A DNA stretch of 64,000 nucleotides from Methylopila jiangsuensis (GTDB lineage: Bacteria; Pseudomonadota; Alphaproteobacteria; Rhizobiales; Methylopilaceae). The stretch spans positions 434,001-498,000 of the forward strand of contig NZ_BSFK01000005.1 of assembly GCF_027922305.1 (NCBI RefSeq), given 5' to 3'. A program made the translations under genes and the position numbers. This document shows, one piece after another, positions 30,917 to 39,665 of the stretch (the stretch's first letter is position 1; each line of letters opens with the position of its first letter). Below the pieces are notes generated by a model. That model was not told the origin of the DNA and searched no databases. It was given only the letters and a program-made list of their open reading frames with translations.

Positions 30917-31897
30917 ATGATCTACGCCTACGCGCTGCGCGACGGCGCGCTTCAGCTCGTGGCTCGCCAGTCGGGAGATCCGCTTCCCGCAGATGTGGTC
31001 TGGCTCGACCTGGTCAGCCCGTCGCCGGACGAGGACCGTCTGGTGGAGGCGACCGTGCGCGCCTCCGTGCCGACCCGCGAGGAGATGGTGGAGATCGAGC
31101 CGTCGAGCCGGCTCTATGTGGAGGACGGCGCGCGCTACATGACCGCGTCGCTGCTGTGCGGCACGGACACCGACCTGCCCACGCTCACCGCCGTCAGCTT
31201 CATCCTGACCTCCCGGGCGCTGGTGACGGTGCGCTACGATGAGCCGCGCTCCTTCGCGCTCTACGCCGCGCGCGCCTGCAAAGTGAACGGGCAGGCGGCG
31301 CCCCGCACGCCGGAGGGCGTGCTCATGGGCCTGTTCGACACGGTGGTGGACCGCATCGCCGACGTGCTGGAGACGGTCGGGGCCGAGATCGACGACCTGT
31401 CCCGCACCGTGTTCGACCGCGCCGGAGCGCAGGCCTACCGCAAGCCGTACCAGCAGCTTCTGAAGGCCATCGGCCGCAAAGGCGACCTGCTGTCGAAGGC
31501 GCGGGAAAGCCTCGTCACCCTGCAGCGGATCACGCTCTATCTCGCCGCCGAGATCGAGGGCGTGAAGCCGACCAAAGAGACCAAGGCGCTGCTGCGTCCC
31601 ATGCAGCGGGACGTGACCTCGCTGATGGAGCACGCGGATTTCCTCGCCAACAAGGTGACCTTTCTGCTGGACGCCATGCTGGGTCTCGTCAGCCTCGCGC
31701 AGAACGACATCGTGAAGCTGTTCTCGGTGATGGCGGTGGTGTTCCTGCCGCCGACATTGGTGGCGTCGATCTACGGCATGAACTTCGAGGCGATGCCTGA
31801 ACTCGCCTGGACGTTCGGCTATCCTTACGCACTCGGTCTCATGCTGGTGAGCGCTATACTTCCGTACCTCTTTTTCAAATGGAGGCGCTGGCTTTAA
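30917..31897 (+). CDS. corA: CorA-type magnesium/cobalt transporter
   Basis: The 326-residue protein has a cytoplasmic alpha/beta and long-helix funnel domain and two C-terminal transmembrane helices. The pore signature YGMNF ends TM1 (SVMAVVFLPPTLVASIYGMNF), followed by the MPEL loop and TM2 (YALGLMLVSAILPYLFFKW). The C terminus KWRRWL is basic, as in CorA. It imports Mg(II), possibly Co(II) or Ni(II), down the membrane potential. The ATG at 30917 is preferred over an upstream in-frame start at 30821 that overlaps the xseB end. Confidence 0.93.
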   Translation: MIYAYALRDGALQLVARQSGDPLPADVVWLDLVSPSPDEDRLVEATVRASVPTREEMVEIEPSSRLYVEDGARYMTASLLCGTDTDLPTLTAVSFILTSRALVTVRYDEPRSFALYAARACKVNGQAAPRTPEGVLMGLFDTVVDRIADVLETVGAEIDDLSRTVFDRAGAQAYRKPYQQLLKAIGRKGDLLSKARESLVTLQRITLYLAAEIEGVKPTKETKALLRPMQRDVTSLMEHADFLANKVTFLLDAMLGLVSLAQNDIVKLFSVMAVVFLPPTLVASIYGMNFEAMPELAWTFGYPYALGLMLVSAILPYLFFKWRRWL

Positions 31898-31989
31898 ACG
31901 TATGCGTGAACGTTGCGAACCGCTGAGGATTCCGCGTCGCGTTTCACGGCTTATTATCCGGCCTCCCGTAAGGTCAGCCTGCTCCGTAT

Positions 31990-34353
31990 GTGGACGGGAA
32001 GATCGATTTGGCTGCGAGTTTCGACCTGGGACTGCTGGCGGCGCTCGGCGTTCCGTCCCTCATCGGAGCCTTCTTCTGGGCGGGCTTCGCGCGCGCCGGC
32101 GCGCAGGCCGAGCGGCTGCCGACGCGGGCGCTCTGGATCGGCCTCGCTTCGTTCGTCGGAGCGGCCTTCATCACGCTGGTGGACGCGCTGTTCCTGCGCG
32201 CGCTCGGAGCGCCGGTGGCCGCGCTCTACGACCTGCGCGTGATGGCGCTCGCCTTCCTGGCCGCCGTGGCTCTTCTCGCCGTCAGCTCCGCCATCGTTCC
32301 AGACCGCCGGAAGGCCGACCTGTTCTCCATGGTGCTGGGCGGCGTCGTCGTCGGCTTCGCCTTCGCGGCGTCGCATTATGTGGCGTTGTTCGCCATGCGG
32401 TGGGGGGGCAGGGTCGTCATCGACGACGCGCTGCTGATCGCCGCGATCTCCGCTGTGGCGGCGGGGGCGGGCCTCGCCTTCGCCATCGTCCGGTACAGGG
32501 CCCGCTCCAAAGCTCTTCCGATCGGGCTCGGCGTGTTCACGCTGGGCGGCGTCGCCTTCCACCTTCTGCTGGTGAACGCGGTGAGCCTGAGCCGCGACCC
32601 TCGGATCCAGCCGCCGCTCGACGGCCTGTCCGGCGACGAACTGCTGCTGCTGGCGCTCGGCCTTCTGGCCATTTCGCTCATCTTCGCGCTGGTGGGCGTG
32701 CTGGCCGAGGCGCGTTACGGCGCGGGCGGCGTGTCCCGGCAGGCGCGGCTCGAGACCTTCGCCGACCTGTCGGCGGAAGGCATCGTCATCTGCGAGGATC
32801 TGCGGATCGTGGACGTCAACGTGGCCGCGGCGCGCATGATCGGGCTCGACCCGTCCACCATCCGCGGCCGCGCCTTCCGCGATTTCGTGGACGCCCCGAA
32901 CCCGGACCGGCTTCTGTCCGCGAGCCTCGCCAAGCCGCAGGAGATCGCCATCCGCAGCATGGGCGGCACGCTCTCCACCGTCGAGGTGTCCAGCCGCGAT
33001 CTGATGGTGTTCGCCAGGCCCCGGCGGGTGTTCAATCTGCGCGACGTCTCCGAGCAGAAGCGCACCGAAAGCCGCATCCGCCACCTCGCCTACCACGACC
33101 CGCTGACGGGCCTCGCCAACCGCGCGGCGTTCAACGAGGCGCTCGCCAACGCGCTGCGGCGCGGCGGCGAAGTGGCGCTGTTCTGCGTCGATCTCGACAA
33201 GTTCAAGGAAATCAACGACGTCTTCGGCCACAGCGCCGGCGACGAGGTCCTGCGCATCGCGGCCCAGCGCATCACGGCCGCGGCGCCCGGCGTCATGGTG
33301 TTCCGCCTCGGCGGCGACGAGTTCGTGGCCATCGGCACCGGCCCCGACGCGGGCGACGCCGACAAGCTGGCGCGGCGCATCGTCGAGCGACTGAACACCG
33401 ACGCCATGGTCGCGGGCAAACTGGTGAGCTGCGGCGGCAGCGTCGGCTACGCGATCTTTCCCCATCACGGCGCCACCACCGACGCGCTGTTCGCCAACGC
33501 CGACGCCGCGCTCTACCGCGCCAAGGCCGATGGTCGCGGCCTCGCGCGCGGCTTCGAGCCCGGCATGGACCTCGCGCTGCGCGAGCGCTGGGCGATGCAG
33601 CAGGACCTCGCCACCGCAATCTCGCGCAACGAGATGTTCCTGCACTGGATGCCGCAGGCGAATACGGAGACCGGCGAGATCGTCGGTTTCGAAGCGCTGC
33701 TGCGCTGGAAGCATCCGGAGCGGGGCGTGGTGTCTCCCGCCCAGTTCATTCCCGCCGCCGAGCAGAACGCGTCGATCGTGCCGATCGGCGAGTGGGTGCT
33801 GCGCGCCGCCTGTCGCGAGGCTGCGCGCTGGCCGAAGGCCTGCAAGGTCGCGGTCAACCTGTCGCCGGTCCAGTTCCAGCACGGCGACATCGTGGCGCTG
33901 GTGCACGAGATCCTGCTGGAGACGGGGCTGTCCCCATCACGGCTGGAAGTCGAAATCACCGAAGGCGTGCTTCTGGACGACCACGCCGCGGCGCTGAACA
34001 CGCTGCGCCGGTTCAAGGCGCTCGGGGTCCAGATTGCGCTGGACGATTTCGGCACCGGCTATTCGTCGCTGTCCTACCTGCAGTCGTTCCCGTTCGACCG
34101 GCTGAAGATCGACGCCTCCTTCATCAAGGCGCTCGCCACCAGCCCGCAGGCCCAGGCCATCGTGCGCTCGGTGCTGGCGCTCGGCGAAAGCCTCAGCCTT
34201 CCGATCACGGCGGAGGGCGTGGAGACGCAGGAGCAGCGCGCCTTCCTGGCCGAACTGCGCTGCGAAGAAATCCAGGGCTATCTCGTCGGCCGTCCGAGCC
34301 CGCTCGTGTCGTTCCAGTCGCCGTTCGAAAAGCCTCAGCGTCTTCTGGCCTGA
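31990..34353 (+). CDS. Membrane GGDEF/EAL cyclic-di-GMP protein with degenerate MHYT-like sensor
   Basis: About 787 residues: a seven-helix membrane region (residues 12-240), PAS-like domain (~255-350), GGDEF domain (GGDEF at 441-445) and EAL domain (EAL at 568-570) with NLSPVQ, EITEGV, DDFGTGYSS, DRLKIDASF and AEGVET intact. The membrane part has the size and placement of MHYT, but the three signatures are eroded: ITLVDALFLRAL, ASHYVALFAM and AFHLLLVNAV replace the HFxxM patterns of the two copies at the left end. No RxxD site precedes GGDEF. The start is uncertain: GTG at 31990 or TTG at 32008, the latter with a closer GGGAAG. Its last 19 bases overlap the convergent enoyl-CoA hydratase gene. 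Confidence 0.88.
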   Translation: MDGKIDLAASFDLGLLAALGVPSLIGAFFWAGFARAGAQAERLPTRALWIGLASFVGAAFITLVDALFLRALGAPVAALYDLRVMALAFLAAVALLAVSSAIVPDRRKADLFSMVLGGVVVGFAFAASHYVALFAMRWGGRVVIDDALLIAAISAVAAGAGLAFAIVRYRARSKALPIGLGVFTLGGVAFHLLLVNAVSLSRDPRIQPPLDGLSGDELLLLALGLLAISLIFALVGVLAEARYGAGGVSRQARLETFADLSAEGIVICEDLRIVDVNVAAARMIGLDPSTIRGRAFRDFVDAPNPDRLLSASLAKPQEIAIRSMGGTLSTVEVSSRDLMVFARPRRVFNLRDVSEQKRTESRIRHLAYHDPLTGLANRAAFNEALANALRRGGEVALFCVDLDKFKEINDVFGHSAGDEVLRIAAQRITAAAPGVMVFRLGGDEFVAIGTGPDAGDADKLARRIVERLNTDAMVAGKLVSCGGSVGYAIFPHHGATTDALFANADAALYRAKADGRGLARGFEPGMDLALRERWAMQQDLATAISRNEMFLHWMPQANTETGEIVGFEALLRWKHPERGVVSPAQFIPAAEQNASIVPIGEWVLRAACREAARWPKACKVAVNLSPVQFQHGDIVALVHEILLETGLSPSRLEVEITEGVLLDDHAAALNTLRRFKALGVQIALDDFGTGYSSLSYLQSFPFDRLKIDASFIKALATSPQAQAIVRSVLALGESLSLPITAEGVETQEQRAFLAELRCEEIQGYLVGRPSPLVSFQSPFEKPQRLLA

Positions 34354-35159
34354 GCGGGGCCCGGCCGCCAGGTGAAAAGGGGCGCGCGCTTGTCCATGAA
34401 GGCCCGCGCGCCTTCCTTGAGGTCCTCGCCGGCGAAGCCGCCGCGCCACAGTTCGTCCAGCTCTCCGAAATCGGGCGACGGCGCCGACAGCGCGTCGATC
34501 ATGCGCTTGGCGGCGAACAGCGAGTAGGCCGAGCCGCGCGAGACGGCCGCGACCGTTTCCGAAACCACGGCGTCCAGTTCGCCGGGCGGCGCCACGCGAT
34601 GCACGAGGCCGATCGCCAGCGCCTCCTCCGCGTCGATCAGGCGCGCGGTGAACAGCAGCTCCTTCGCCCGCGCCGGGCCGACGGCGTTCACCAGCCGCCG
34701 GGTGCTCTCCACCGGATAGACGATGCCGAGCTTGGCGGGTGTGATCCCGAACCGGGCGTCCGAAGCGGCGATGCGCAGGTCGCAGGCCAGCGCGATCTGG
34801 CAGCCGCCGCCGACGCAAGGCCCCTCGATCGCCGCGACCGTCGGGGCCGCGATCGCCGCCACCGCCTCCTCGCCGTCGCGCACGGCGTCAGCGTACGAGC
34901 GCCGGCGCGCCTCGTCAGCCGTCGAAAGCGCCACGAACTCGGCGATGTCGGCGCCTGCGCTGAACACGCCGCCGGCGCCGCGCATCACCACCGCGCGGAT
35001 GTCCGGCCCGGCCGCGATCTCCGCCGCCACCTTCGGGAAGCCGCGCCAAGCGGCCTCGTTAAAGGCGTTTTTCTTCGCCGGACGGTTGAGCAGGACGGTC
35101 GCGACCGGGCCGCGCCGCGACAGGGTGACTCCTTCGACGGTGGAAGCGGCTGTCTCCAT
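34335..35159 (-). CDS. Enoyl-CoA hydratase/isomerase family protein
   Basis: The 274 residues show the crotonase fold: NRPAKKNAFNEAAW, the oxyanion-hole strands AVVMRGAGGVFSAGADIAEF and AIEGPCVGGGCQIALACDLRIA, and ITPAKLGIVYP. The first catalytic Glu of true hydratases would lie in the PCVGGGCQ helix, where no Glu is seen; the second is plausible in the LGIVYPVEST segment. It may therefore be an isomerase or a member with a different acyl-CoA substrate. It faces the GGDEF-EAL gene with a 19-base tail overlap and is divergent from wrbA. Confidence 0.88.
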   Translation of the reverse strand: METAASTVEGVTLSRRGPVATVLLNRPAKKNAFNEAAWRGFPKVAAEIAAGPDIRAVVMRGAGGVFSAGADIAEFVALSTADEARRRSYADAVRDGEEAVAAIAAPTVAAIEGPCVGGGCQIALACDLRIAASDARFGITPAKLGIVYPVESTRRLVNAVGPARAKELLFTARLIDAEEALAIGLVHRVAPPGELDAVVSETVAAVSRGSAYSLFAAKRMIDALSAPSPDFGELDELWRGGFAGEDLKEGARAFMDKRAPLFTWRPGPAQARRR

Positions 35160-35345
35160 GGCGAAGGCGTTCCCGTGGCTCTATGGGCTTCAATGCAACA
35201 CGCCTGAGTGACGCTCTTGCGCCGGCGCAAACAGCTCCACGCACGGCGCGCGCTTGCCGAACGGGGGGCGGAAGGACAGATTTCCTCCCGAACCGCGGCG
35301 GACCACATCCGGCCGCACCCTGATCCGATCCGAGGAGCGCGACAG

Positions 35346-35945
35346 ATGACCAAAGTGCTTGTGCTTTACTATTCCACCTATGGCCACATCGAACAGATGG
35401 CCGAGGCGGTGGCCGAGGGCGCGCGCGAGGCCGGCGCCGAGGCGGTGGTGAAGCGCGTGCCCGAGACGGTCCCGCAGGAGGTCGCCGCGCAGAACCACTT
35501 CAAGCTCGACCAGAAGGCGCCCGTCGCCACCGTGGACGAGCTTCCCGAATATGACGCCATCATCTTCGGCGCGCCGACCCGCTTCGGCACCGTGGCCTCG
35601 CAGATGCGCGCCTTCATCGACCAGACCGGCGGGCTGTGGGCCGCAGGAAAGCTGCTCGGCAAGGTGGGCTCGGCCTTCACCTCGAGCGCGAGCCAGCACG
35701 GCGGACAGGAGAGCACGCTGCTCGGCTTCCTCCCGACGCTTCTTCATCACGGCATGGTCGTGGTCGGCCTGCCTTACGCCTTCGCGGGGCAGCTGACGCT
35801 GGACGAAATCTCCGGCGGCTCGCCCTACGGCGCGACGACGATCGCGGCGGGAGACGGTTCGCGCCAGCCGAGCGCCAACGAACTGGCCGGCGCCCGCTTC
35901 CAGGGCCGCCATGTGGCCGAGATCGCGGCGAAGCTCGCCAAGTAA
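35346..35945 (+). CDS. wrbA: NAD(P)H:quinone oxidoreductase, WrbA type IV
   Basis: The 199-residue flavodoxin-like protein opens [17 protein letters not shown] (FMN phosphate loop) and has [39 protein letters not shown] and SPYGATTIA, all WrbA signatures. It reduces quinones by two electrons with NAD(P)H and FMN, limiting radical formation. The ATG at 35346 has GAGGAGCG shortly upstream. A perfect 12-bp hairpin follows the stop. Confidence 0.96.
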   Translation: MTKVLVLYYSTYGHIEQMAEAVAEGAREAGAEAVVKRVPETVPQEVAAQNHFKLDQKAPVATVDELPEYDAIIFGAPTRFGTVASQMRAFIDQTGGLWAAGKLLGKVGSAFTSSASQHGGQESTLLGFLPTLLHHGMVVVGLPYAFAGQLTLDEISGGSPYGATTIAAGDGSRQPSANELAGARFQGRHVAEIAAKLAK

Positions 35946-35973
35946 GACGCCCGCCTGGGCGCTTCGACATGAT

Positions 35974-36005
35974 GCGGGCGGGGAGGCCATGGTCTCCCCG
36001 CCCGC
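35974..36005. terminator. Convergent hairpin between wrbA and the SoxYZ gene
   Basis: GCGGGCGGGGAG and CTCCCCGCCCGC form a perfect 12-bp stem with an eight-base loop, 28 bases after wrbA and 20 bases before the SoxYZ stop. No T-run follows on either strand. A shared bidirectional terminator or transcript end is likely. Confidence 0.6.
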
Positions 36006-36024
36006 AAGCGTTTCAGCGCCGTGG

Positions 36025-36867
36025 TCAGGAGCCGGACTTCTTCGCCGACAGCGCGCCGGAGAATTCCACGCCCTCGGTGTCGCTGGCCTTCACCGTCACC
36101 GGGCCGCCATCGGCGAGGTAGGAGAACTGGATCGACGGGTCCTCGCTCAGCGAGATGCCGCCTTCCATGGTGAAGACCGTCTGGTCGCCCTGCTTCACCA
36201 CGATGTTGTTCACGAAGCGCGCCGGGATGTAGCTGCGGTCGATCGGGTCCATCTGCAGGCCCGAATAGTTCGGGTGCCGGATCATCAGCTGCGCCTCCGA
36301 CATGTGGCTCGCCGCCGAGGCGCCTTCAGGCTTCGCGGAGGCGTTCTCGGCGATCGGGCGGAACTTGAGCTGGCCGAGATTGGCGAGCGCCTGATCGGCG
36401 TCCTTCAGCGCCGGGGCCGAGCAGCCGCCGCTCGCCTTCACGAAGCGCGAGGTCATGTGCAGTTCGCCGTCGTCGGTCTCCAGCACCGCCCGCACCGAGG
36501 AATAGGCGTTGACCCGCAGACGCGTCGTCAGCGCGAACTCCTTGCGCTTCTGGCCGAGCGTGAAGGTGGCGGCGACGGGCGCGGGGTTCTCGTCGACGAT
36601 CAGCGTCACTTTCGAGATGTTGCGGGGGTCGCCCGCGGGCAGCGCCACGGTGACGCCGATGGGCACGATCGCGGCGTCCTCGGCCCGCTTCGGCGCGTCC
36701 ATGCTGAGAAGCGCGCTCCCGGCCTCGATCGGCCGGTCGCCGAAGGCGTCCTGCCGGAAGGTCTCGAACACCTTGTCGGTGTTGTCCTCGGCCCACGCGG
36801 GGGCGGCGGCGAGCGCCGCGGCGAGGCTGACCGCGGCGAAGGAGGAGGCGAGGACACGGCGCGACAT
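36025..36867 (-). CDS. SoxY-SoxZ fusion carrier protein, quinoprotein-dehydrogenase-associated type
   Basis: A 280-residue exported protein: signal peptide (SSFAAVSLAAALAAAPAWA), a SoxY-like beta domain (~40-150) ending in VKASGGCSAPA with Cys149 in the position of the SoxY carrier cysteine, and a SoxZ-like domain (~185-275, starting LMIRHPNYSGLQMD). Such fusions occur in methylotrophs near PQQ-dependent dehydrogenases; their cargo is not known. No quinoprotein dehydrogenase or Sox genes are adjacent. The ATG at 36867 follows AAGGGAG; the longer upstream frame is rejected because it would precede the signal peptide. Confidence 0.85.
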   Translation of the reverse strand: MSRRVLASSFAAVSLAAALAAAPAWAEDNTDKVFETFRQDAFGDRPIEAGSALLSMDAPKRAEDAAIVPIGVTVALPAGDPRNISKVTLIVDENPAPVAATFTLGQKRKEFALTTRLRVNAYSSVRAVLETDDGELHMTSRFVKASGGCSAPALKDADQALANLGQLKFRPIAENASAKPEGASAASHMSEAQLMIRHPNYSGLQMDPIDRSYIPARFVNNIVVKQGDQTVFTMEGGISLSEDPSIQFSYLADGGPVTVKASDTEGVEFSGALSAKKSGS

Positions 36868-36994
36868 GACGATCTCCCTTGAAAACCGGCGCGCTTCGCG
36901 CGTCTCGCTTTTCAGGAAAGAGTAAGCCCAGTCCCGCCGTTCCGCCAGACCCGGGCTTGATGCTCTTGAAATCTCTTCAGAGACCACCGCTGGT

Positions 36995-37094
36995 CGTCAT
37001 GCCCGAGCTCAGCCATCGGGCGTCCACGACTTTTCGCCGGGCGCCTCCGATCAACAGCACGTCGCAGATGCCCGCGCGTCGCGCGGGCATGACG
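36995..37094. repeat. Palindromic REP/MITE-like intergenic element
   Basis: A 100-base segment is bounded by the inverted 11-mers CGTCATGCCCG (36995-37005) and CGGGCATGACG (37084-37094). Its right end is itself a perfect hairpin, ATGCCCGCGC-GTC-GCGCGGGCAT (37068-37090). It lies between the SoxYZ gene and the helicase stop, with no coding potential. The look is that of dispersed intergenic palindromic elements of Hyphomicrobiales; other copies cannot be checked here. Confidence 0.5.
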
Positions 37095-37138
37095 TGTGAG
37101 CATAAGGCGCGCGCTTGAGGGCGTTTCCAGAGGCGGGT

Positions 37139-38239
37139 TCAGCGCACCACGGTGACGCGCTTGGCGGCGCGGGTCAGGCCCGTGTAGAGCCAGCGGTCGC
37201 GGTGCTCCCGGAAGGCGAAGCTCTCGTCGAACAGCATCACGTCGTCCCACTGGGAGCCCTGCGCCTTGTGGACGGTGAGGGCGTAGCCGTAGTCGAACTC
37301 GTCGAAGCGCCGGCGCATGGCGTAGGGGATCGCCTCCGGATCGCCCTCGAAGAAGGCCCGCATCACCGCGACCGACACCGTGCGCCGGCCGCCTTCGTCT
37401 TCCGGCGCAAGGTCCATCTTCACCTTGGTGGCGTCGGTTCCCTTGAGGCGGCTCACCGTCCAGGTGCCGCCGTTGAACAGACCCTTGGTCTTGTCGTTGC
37501 GCAGGCAGACCAGCTTGTCGCCCACCGCCGGCATGGGGTCGATCAGACCCTTCAGCTCCCGGAGGCGGCCGTTGTAGAGCCGCCTCGTGCGGTTCATGCC
37601 CACCAGCACCTGATCGACGGCCAGAACCTCCTCGGTCGCGATCTCGCGGCGGGAGACGATGCGGCTCTCGCCATACTGGCCAAGCTCCAGCTCCCGGCCC
37701 TCGCGCACCGCGAGCGACATGCGGATGATGGGATCGTCCACCGCCTGACGGTGCACCTCCGTCAGCATGGCGTCGGGGCCGGCTTCGGTGAAGAAGCCGC
37801 CGCCCTTCACGGGGGGGAGCTGCGCCGGGTCGCCCAGCACCAGCACCTTGGCGCCGAAGGACAGCAGGTCGCGGCCGAGCTCCTCGTCCACCATGGAGCA
37901 TTCGTCGATCACGATCAGCTCGGCCTTGGCGGCGGCGCCGTCGCGGTTCAGGGCGAAGGACGGGCCGTCGTCCTCGTCGCTTCCTCCGCCGCGGGGGCGG
38001 TAGATCATGGAATGGATGGTGCTCGCGCCCTCGCAGCCGCGCGAGCGCATCACCAGCGCGGCCTTGCCGGTGTAGGCGCCGAAGGCCACGTCGCCGTCGA
38101 TGTCCTCGGCCAGATGGCGGGCGAGCGTGGTCTTGCCCGTGCCGGCGTAGCCGAACAGGCGGAACACCTGATCCCGCGGCCGGCGCAGCCAGTCGCTCAC
38201 GGCGGCCAGCGCATCCTCCTGCTGGGGCGACCAGCGCAT
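37139..38239 (-). CDS. RecD-like ATP-dependent DNA helicase (AAA_30/UvrD_C_2)
   Basis: The 366-residue SF1B helicase has Walker A GYAGTGKTT at 30-38, Walker B VIDECSMVD, motif III LGDPAQLPPV, and the C-terminal motif TVHKAQGSQWDDV followed by WLYTGLTRAAKRV. It is shorter than RecD2 because it lacks the N-terminal region and is similar in size to phage Dda. Role in repair or replication restart is likely but unproven. It lies 35 bases after hyi on the same strand. Confidence 0.92.
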   Translation of the reverse strand: MRWSPQQEDALAAVSDWLRRPRDQVFRLFGYAGTGKTTLARHLAEDIDGDVAFGAYTGKAALVMRSRGCEGASTIHSMIYRPRGGGSDEDDGPSFALNRDGAAAKAELIVIDECSMVDEELGRDLLSFGAKVLVLGDPAQLPPVKGGGFFTEAGPDAMLTEVHRQAVDDPIIRMSLAVREGRELELGQYGESRIVSRREIATEEVLAVDQVLVGMNRTRRLYNGRLRELKGLIDPMPAVGDKLVCLRNDKTKGLFNGGTWTVSRLKGTDATKVKMDLAPEDEGGRRTVSVAVMRAFFEGDPEAIPYAMRRRFDEFDYGYALTVHKAQGSQWDDVMLFDESFAFREHRDRWLYTGLTRAAKRVTVVR

Positions 38240-38274
38240 CCGAATCTCCCCGTTCCTCTTTCGTATCGCCGTGT

Positions 38275-39054
38275 TTAGCGCGGGTCGCGCCAGGGCGCGA
38301 ACCAGCCGAGCCCGTCTTCGGTGCGCCCGGCGGGCCGGTACTCGCAGCCGACGAAGCCGTCATAGCCGAGCCGGTCCAGCGCCGCGAACGCGAGCGCGTC
38401 GTTCAGTTCGCCGGAACCCGGCTCGGCGCGGGCGGGCACGGAGGCGATCTGCACATGGCCGATCAGGGGCATGAGCCGCTCCAGCGAGGTCAGCACGTCG
38501 CCGTGCAGGATCTGGCGGTGGTAGACGTCGTACTGCAGGCGCACGTTGGGCCGGCCGCAGCGCGTGACGATCTCCGCGGCGCGGTCGAAGTCGTTCAGGA
38601 AATACCCCGGCATGTCCCGGCCGTTGATGGGCTCGATCAGGATGTCGACCCCCATCGGGCCGAAGGCGTCGGCGGCGCGGGCGAGCGCGTCGTCATAGGC
38701 GCGGCGCGCGGCCGGATCGTCCGCCGGCGCCAGCCCCGCCATCATGTGCAGCCGCTTGGCGCCAAGCGTCTCGACGTAAGGCGCGGCCTGGGCGAGCGAG
38801 GCGCGGAACTCCGCGGTCCGGTCGGGCAGGGCCGCGAGGCCGCGATCGCCGGCCGTCCAGTCGCCCGGCGGCAGGTTGAACAGCGCCAGCGTCAGGCCCG
38901 AGGCGCGAAGCGCTTCCGCCACCGCTTCGGGCGCGACATCGTAAGGGAACAGGAACTCCGCCGCCTCGAAGCCCGCCTCCGCCGCCGCGGCGAAGCGGTC
39001 GAGGAACGGGCGTTCCGTGAACATCAGCGTCAGGTTGGCGGCGAAACGGGGCAT
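38275..39054 (-). CDS. hyi: Hydroxypyruvate isomerase (xylose-isomerase-like TIM barrel)
   Basis: The 259-residue protein starts PRFAANLTLMFTERPF, matching Hyi/OtnI enzymes, and has EFLFPYD, LIEPINGRDMPGYFL (Glu), QYDVYHRQI and GHVQIASVPARAEPGSGE, giving metal-binding Glu, Asp, His and Glu residues. It interconverts hydroxypyruvate and tartronate semialdehyde in glyoxylate metabolism; OtnI, a close relative, uses 2-oxo-tetronate. No glyoxylate carboligase is adjacent, so the substrate is inferred. The ATG at 39054 is taken over an upstream in-frame extension. Confidence 0.88.
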   Translation of the reverse strand: MPRFAANLTLMFTERPFLDRFAAAAEAGFEAAEFLFPYDVAPEAVAEALRASGLTLALFNLPPGDWTAGDRGLAALPDRTAEFRASLAQAAPYVETLGAKRLHMMAGLAPADDPAARRAYDDALARAADAFGPMGVDILIEPINGRDMPGYFLNDFDRAAEIVTRCGRPNVRLQYDVYHRQILHGDVLTSLERLMPLIGHVQIASVPARAEPGSGELNDALAFAALDRLGYDGFVGCEYRPAGRTEDGLGWFAPWRDPR

Positions 39055-39302
39055 GGGCGAGGTGTCCGCGAGCAGGCGATCGGGCGCGCCGCCGTCATGC
39101 CCCAGCGCGCGGCGTTCGTCCACGCTGCGGCCGCCTTCACCGGGCGATCACGGCGCCGTAACGAACCTTTGGAAGAAGATCACATCGACGTATGCGCATT
39201 GTTCCCGGTTGTCGGCGCCATAACTGGAGGACATCGGCGCGAAAACGTCGCTCTCTATGAAAAGACGCTTTCGACCGCAAGCAAAACCAAGGAGGAACGA
39301 CC

Positions 39303-39650
39303 ATGATCGCCACGACCCGTCTTGCCCAGGCCGCCGCCGTAGCCGCCATCGGCCTGTTCGCCGCCGGCCCGGCCCTCGCCGTCAGCGTCTCCAACATGAG
39401 CGACAAGGCCATGGAGGTGACGGCGGACCTCGGCGAGAACGAGCCGAAGACCAAGATCGACGCCGGCAAGACTGTGAAGATCGACTGCCCCGAAGGCTGC
39501 GAGCTGCGCGTGCCGACCATCAGCTACGGCCTCGCCGCCACCAAGGGCGACAAGGTGGTGATCGGCAAGGACGGCGTGCTGGCTTACGAGGGCCAGGAGC
39601 AGGAGGCCCGCAACGACACCGGGGCTGCGGAAAAGAGCAAGGCGAACTGA
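39303..39650 (+). CDS. Small secreted protein of unknown function
   Basis: A 115-residue protein with a clear signal peptide (AAAVAAIGLFAAGPALA, cleaved near residue 26). The mature part of about 90 residues has two cysteines (IDCPEGCELR) and a charged, lysine/glutamate-rich C-terminal tail. No family is recognised. A strong Shine-Dalgarno AAGGAGG precedes the ATG. A weak promoter-like pair, TTTGGA at 39168 and TATGCG at 39191 with 17-base spacing, lies upstream. It stands alone, transcribed away from hyi and convergent with the yeiH gene. Confidence 0.75.
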   Translation: MIATTRLAQAAAVAAIGLFAAGPALAVSVSNMSDKAMEVTADLGENEPKTKIDAGKTVKIDCPEGCELRVPTISYGLAATKGDKVVIGKDGVLAYEGQEQEARNDTGAAEKSKAN

Positions 39651-39665
39651 TCCGCTGCGCGGCCG

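Noticed and set aside
31902-35207. Plus-strand open frame of 1101 codons overlapping the GGDEF-EAL and enoyl-CoA hydratase genes.
   Set aside because: It is in another frame of a gene with intact catalytic motifs; composition is Arg/Pro-rich and shadow-like.
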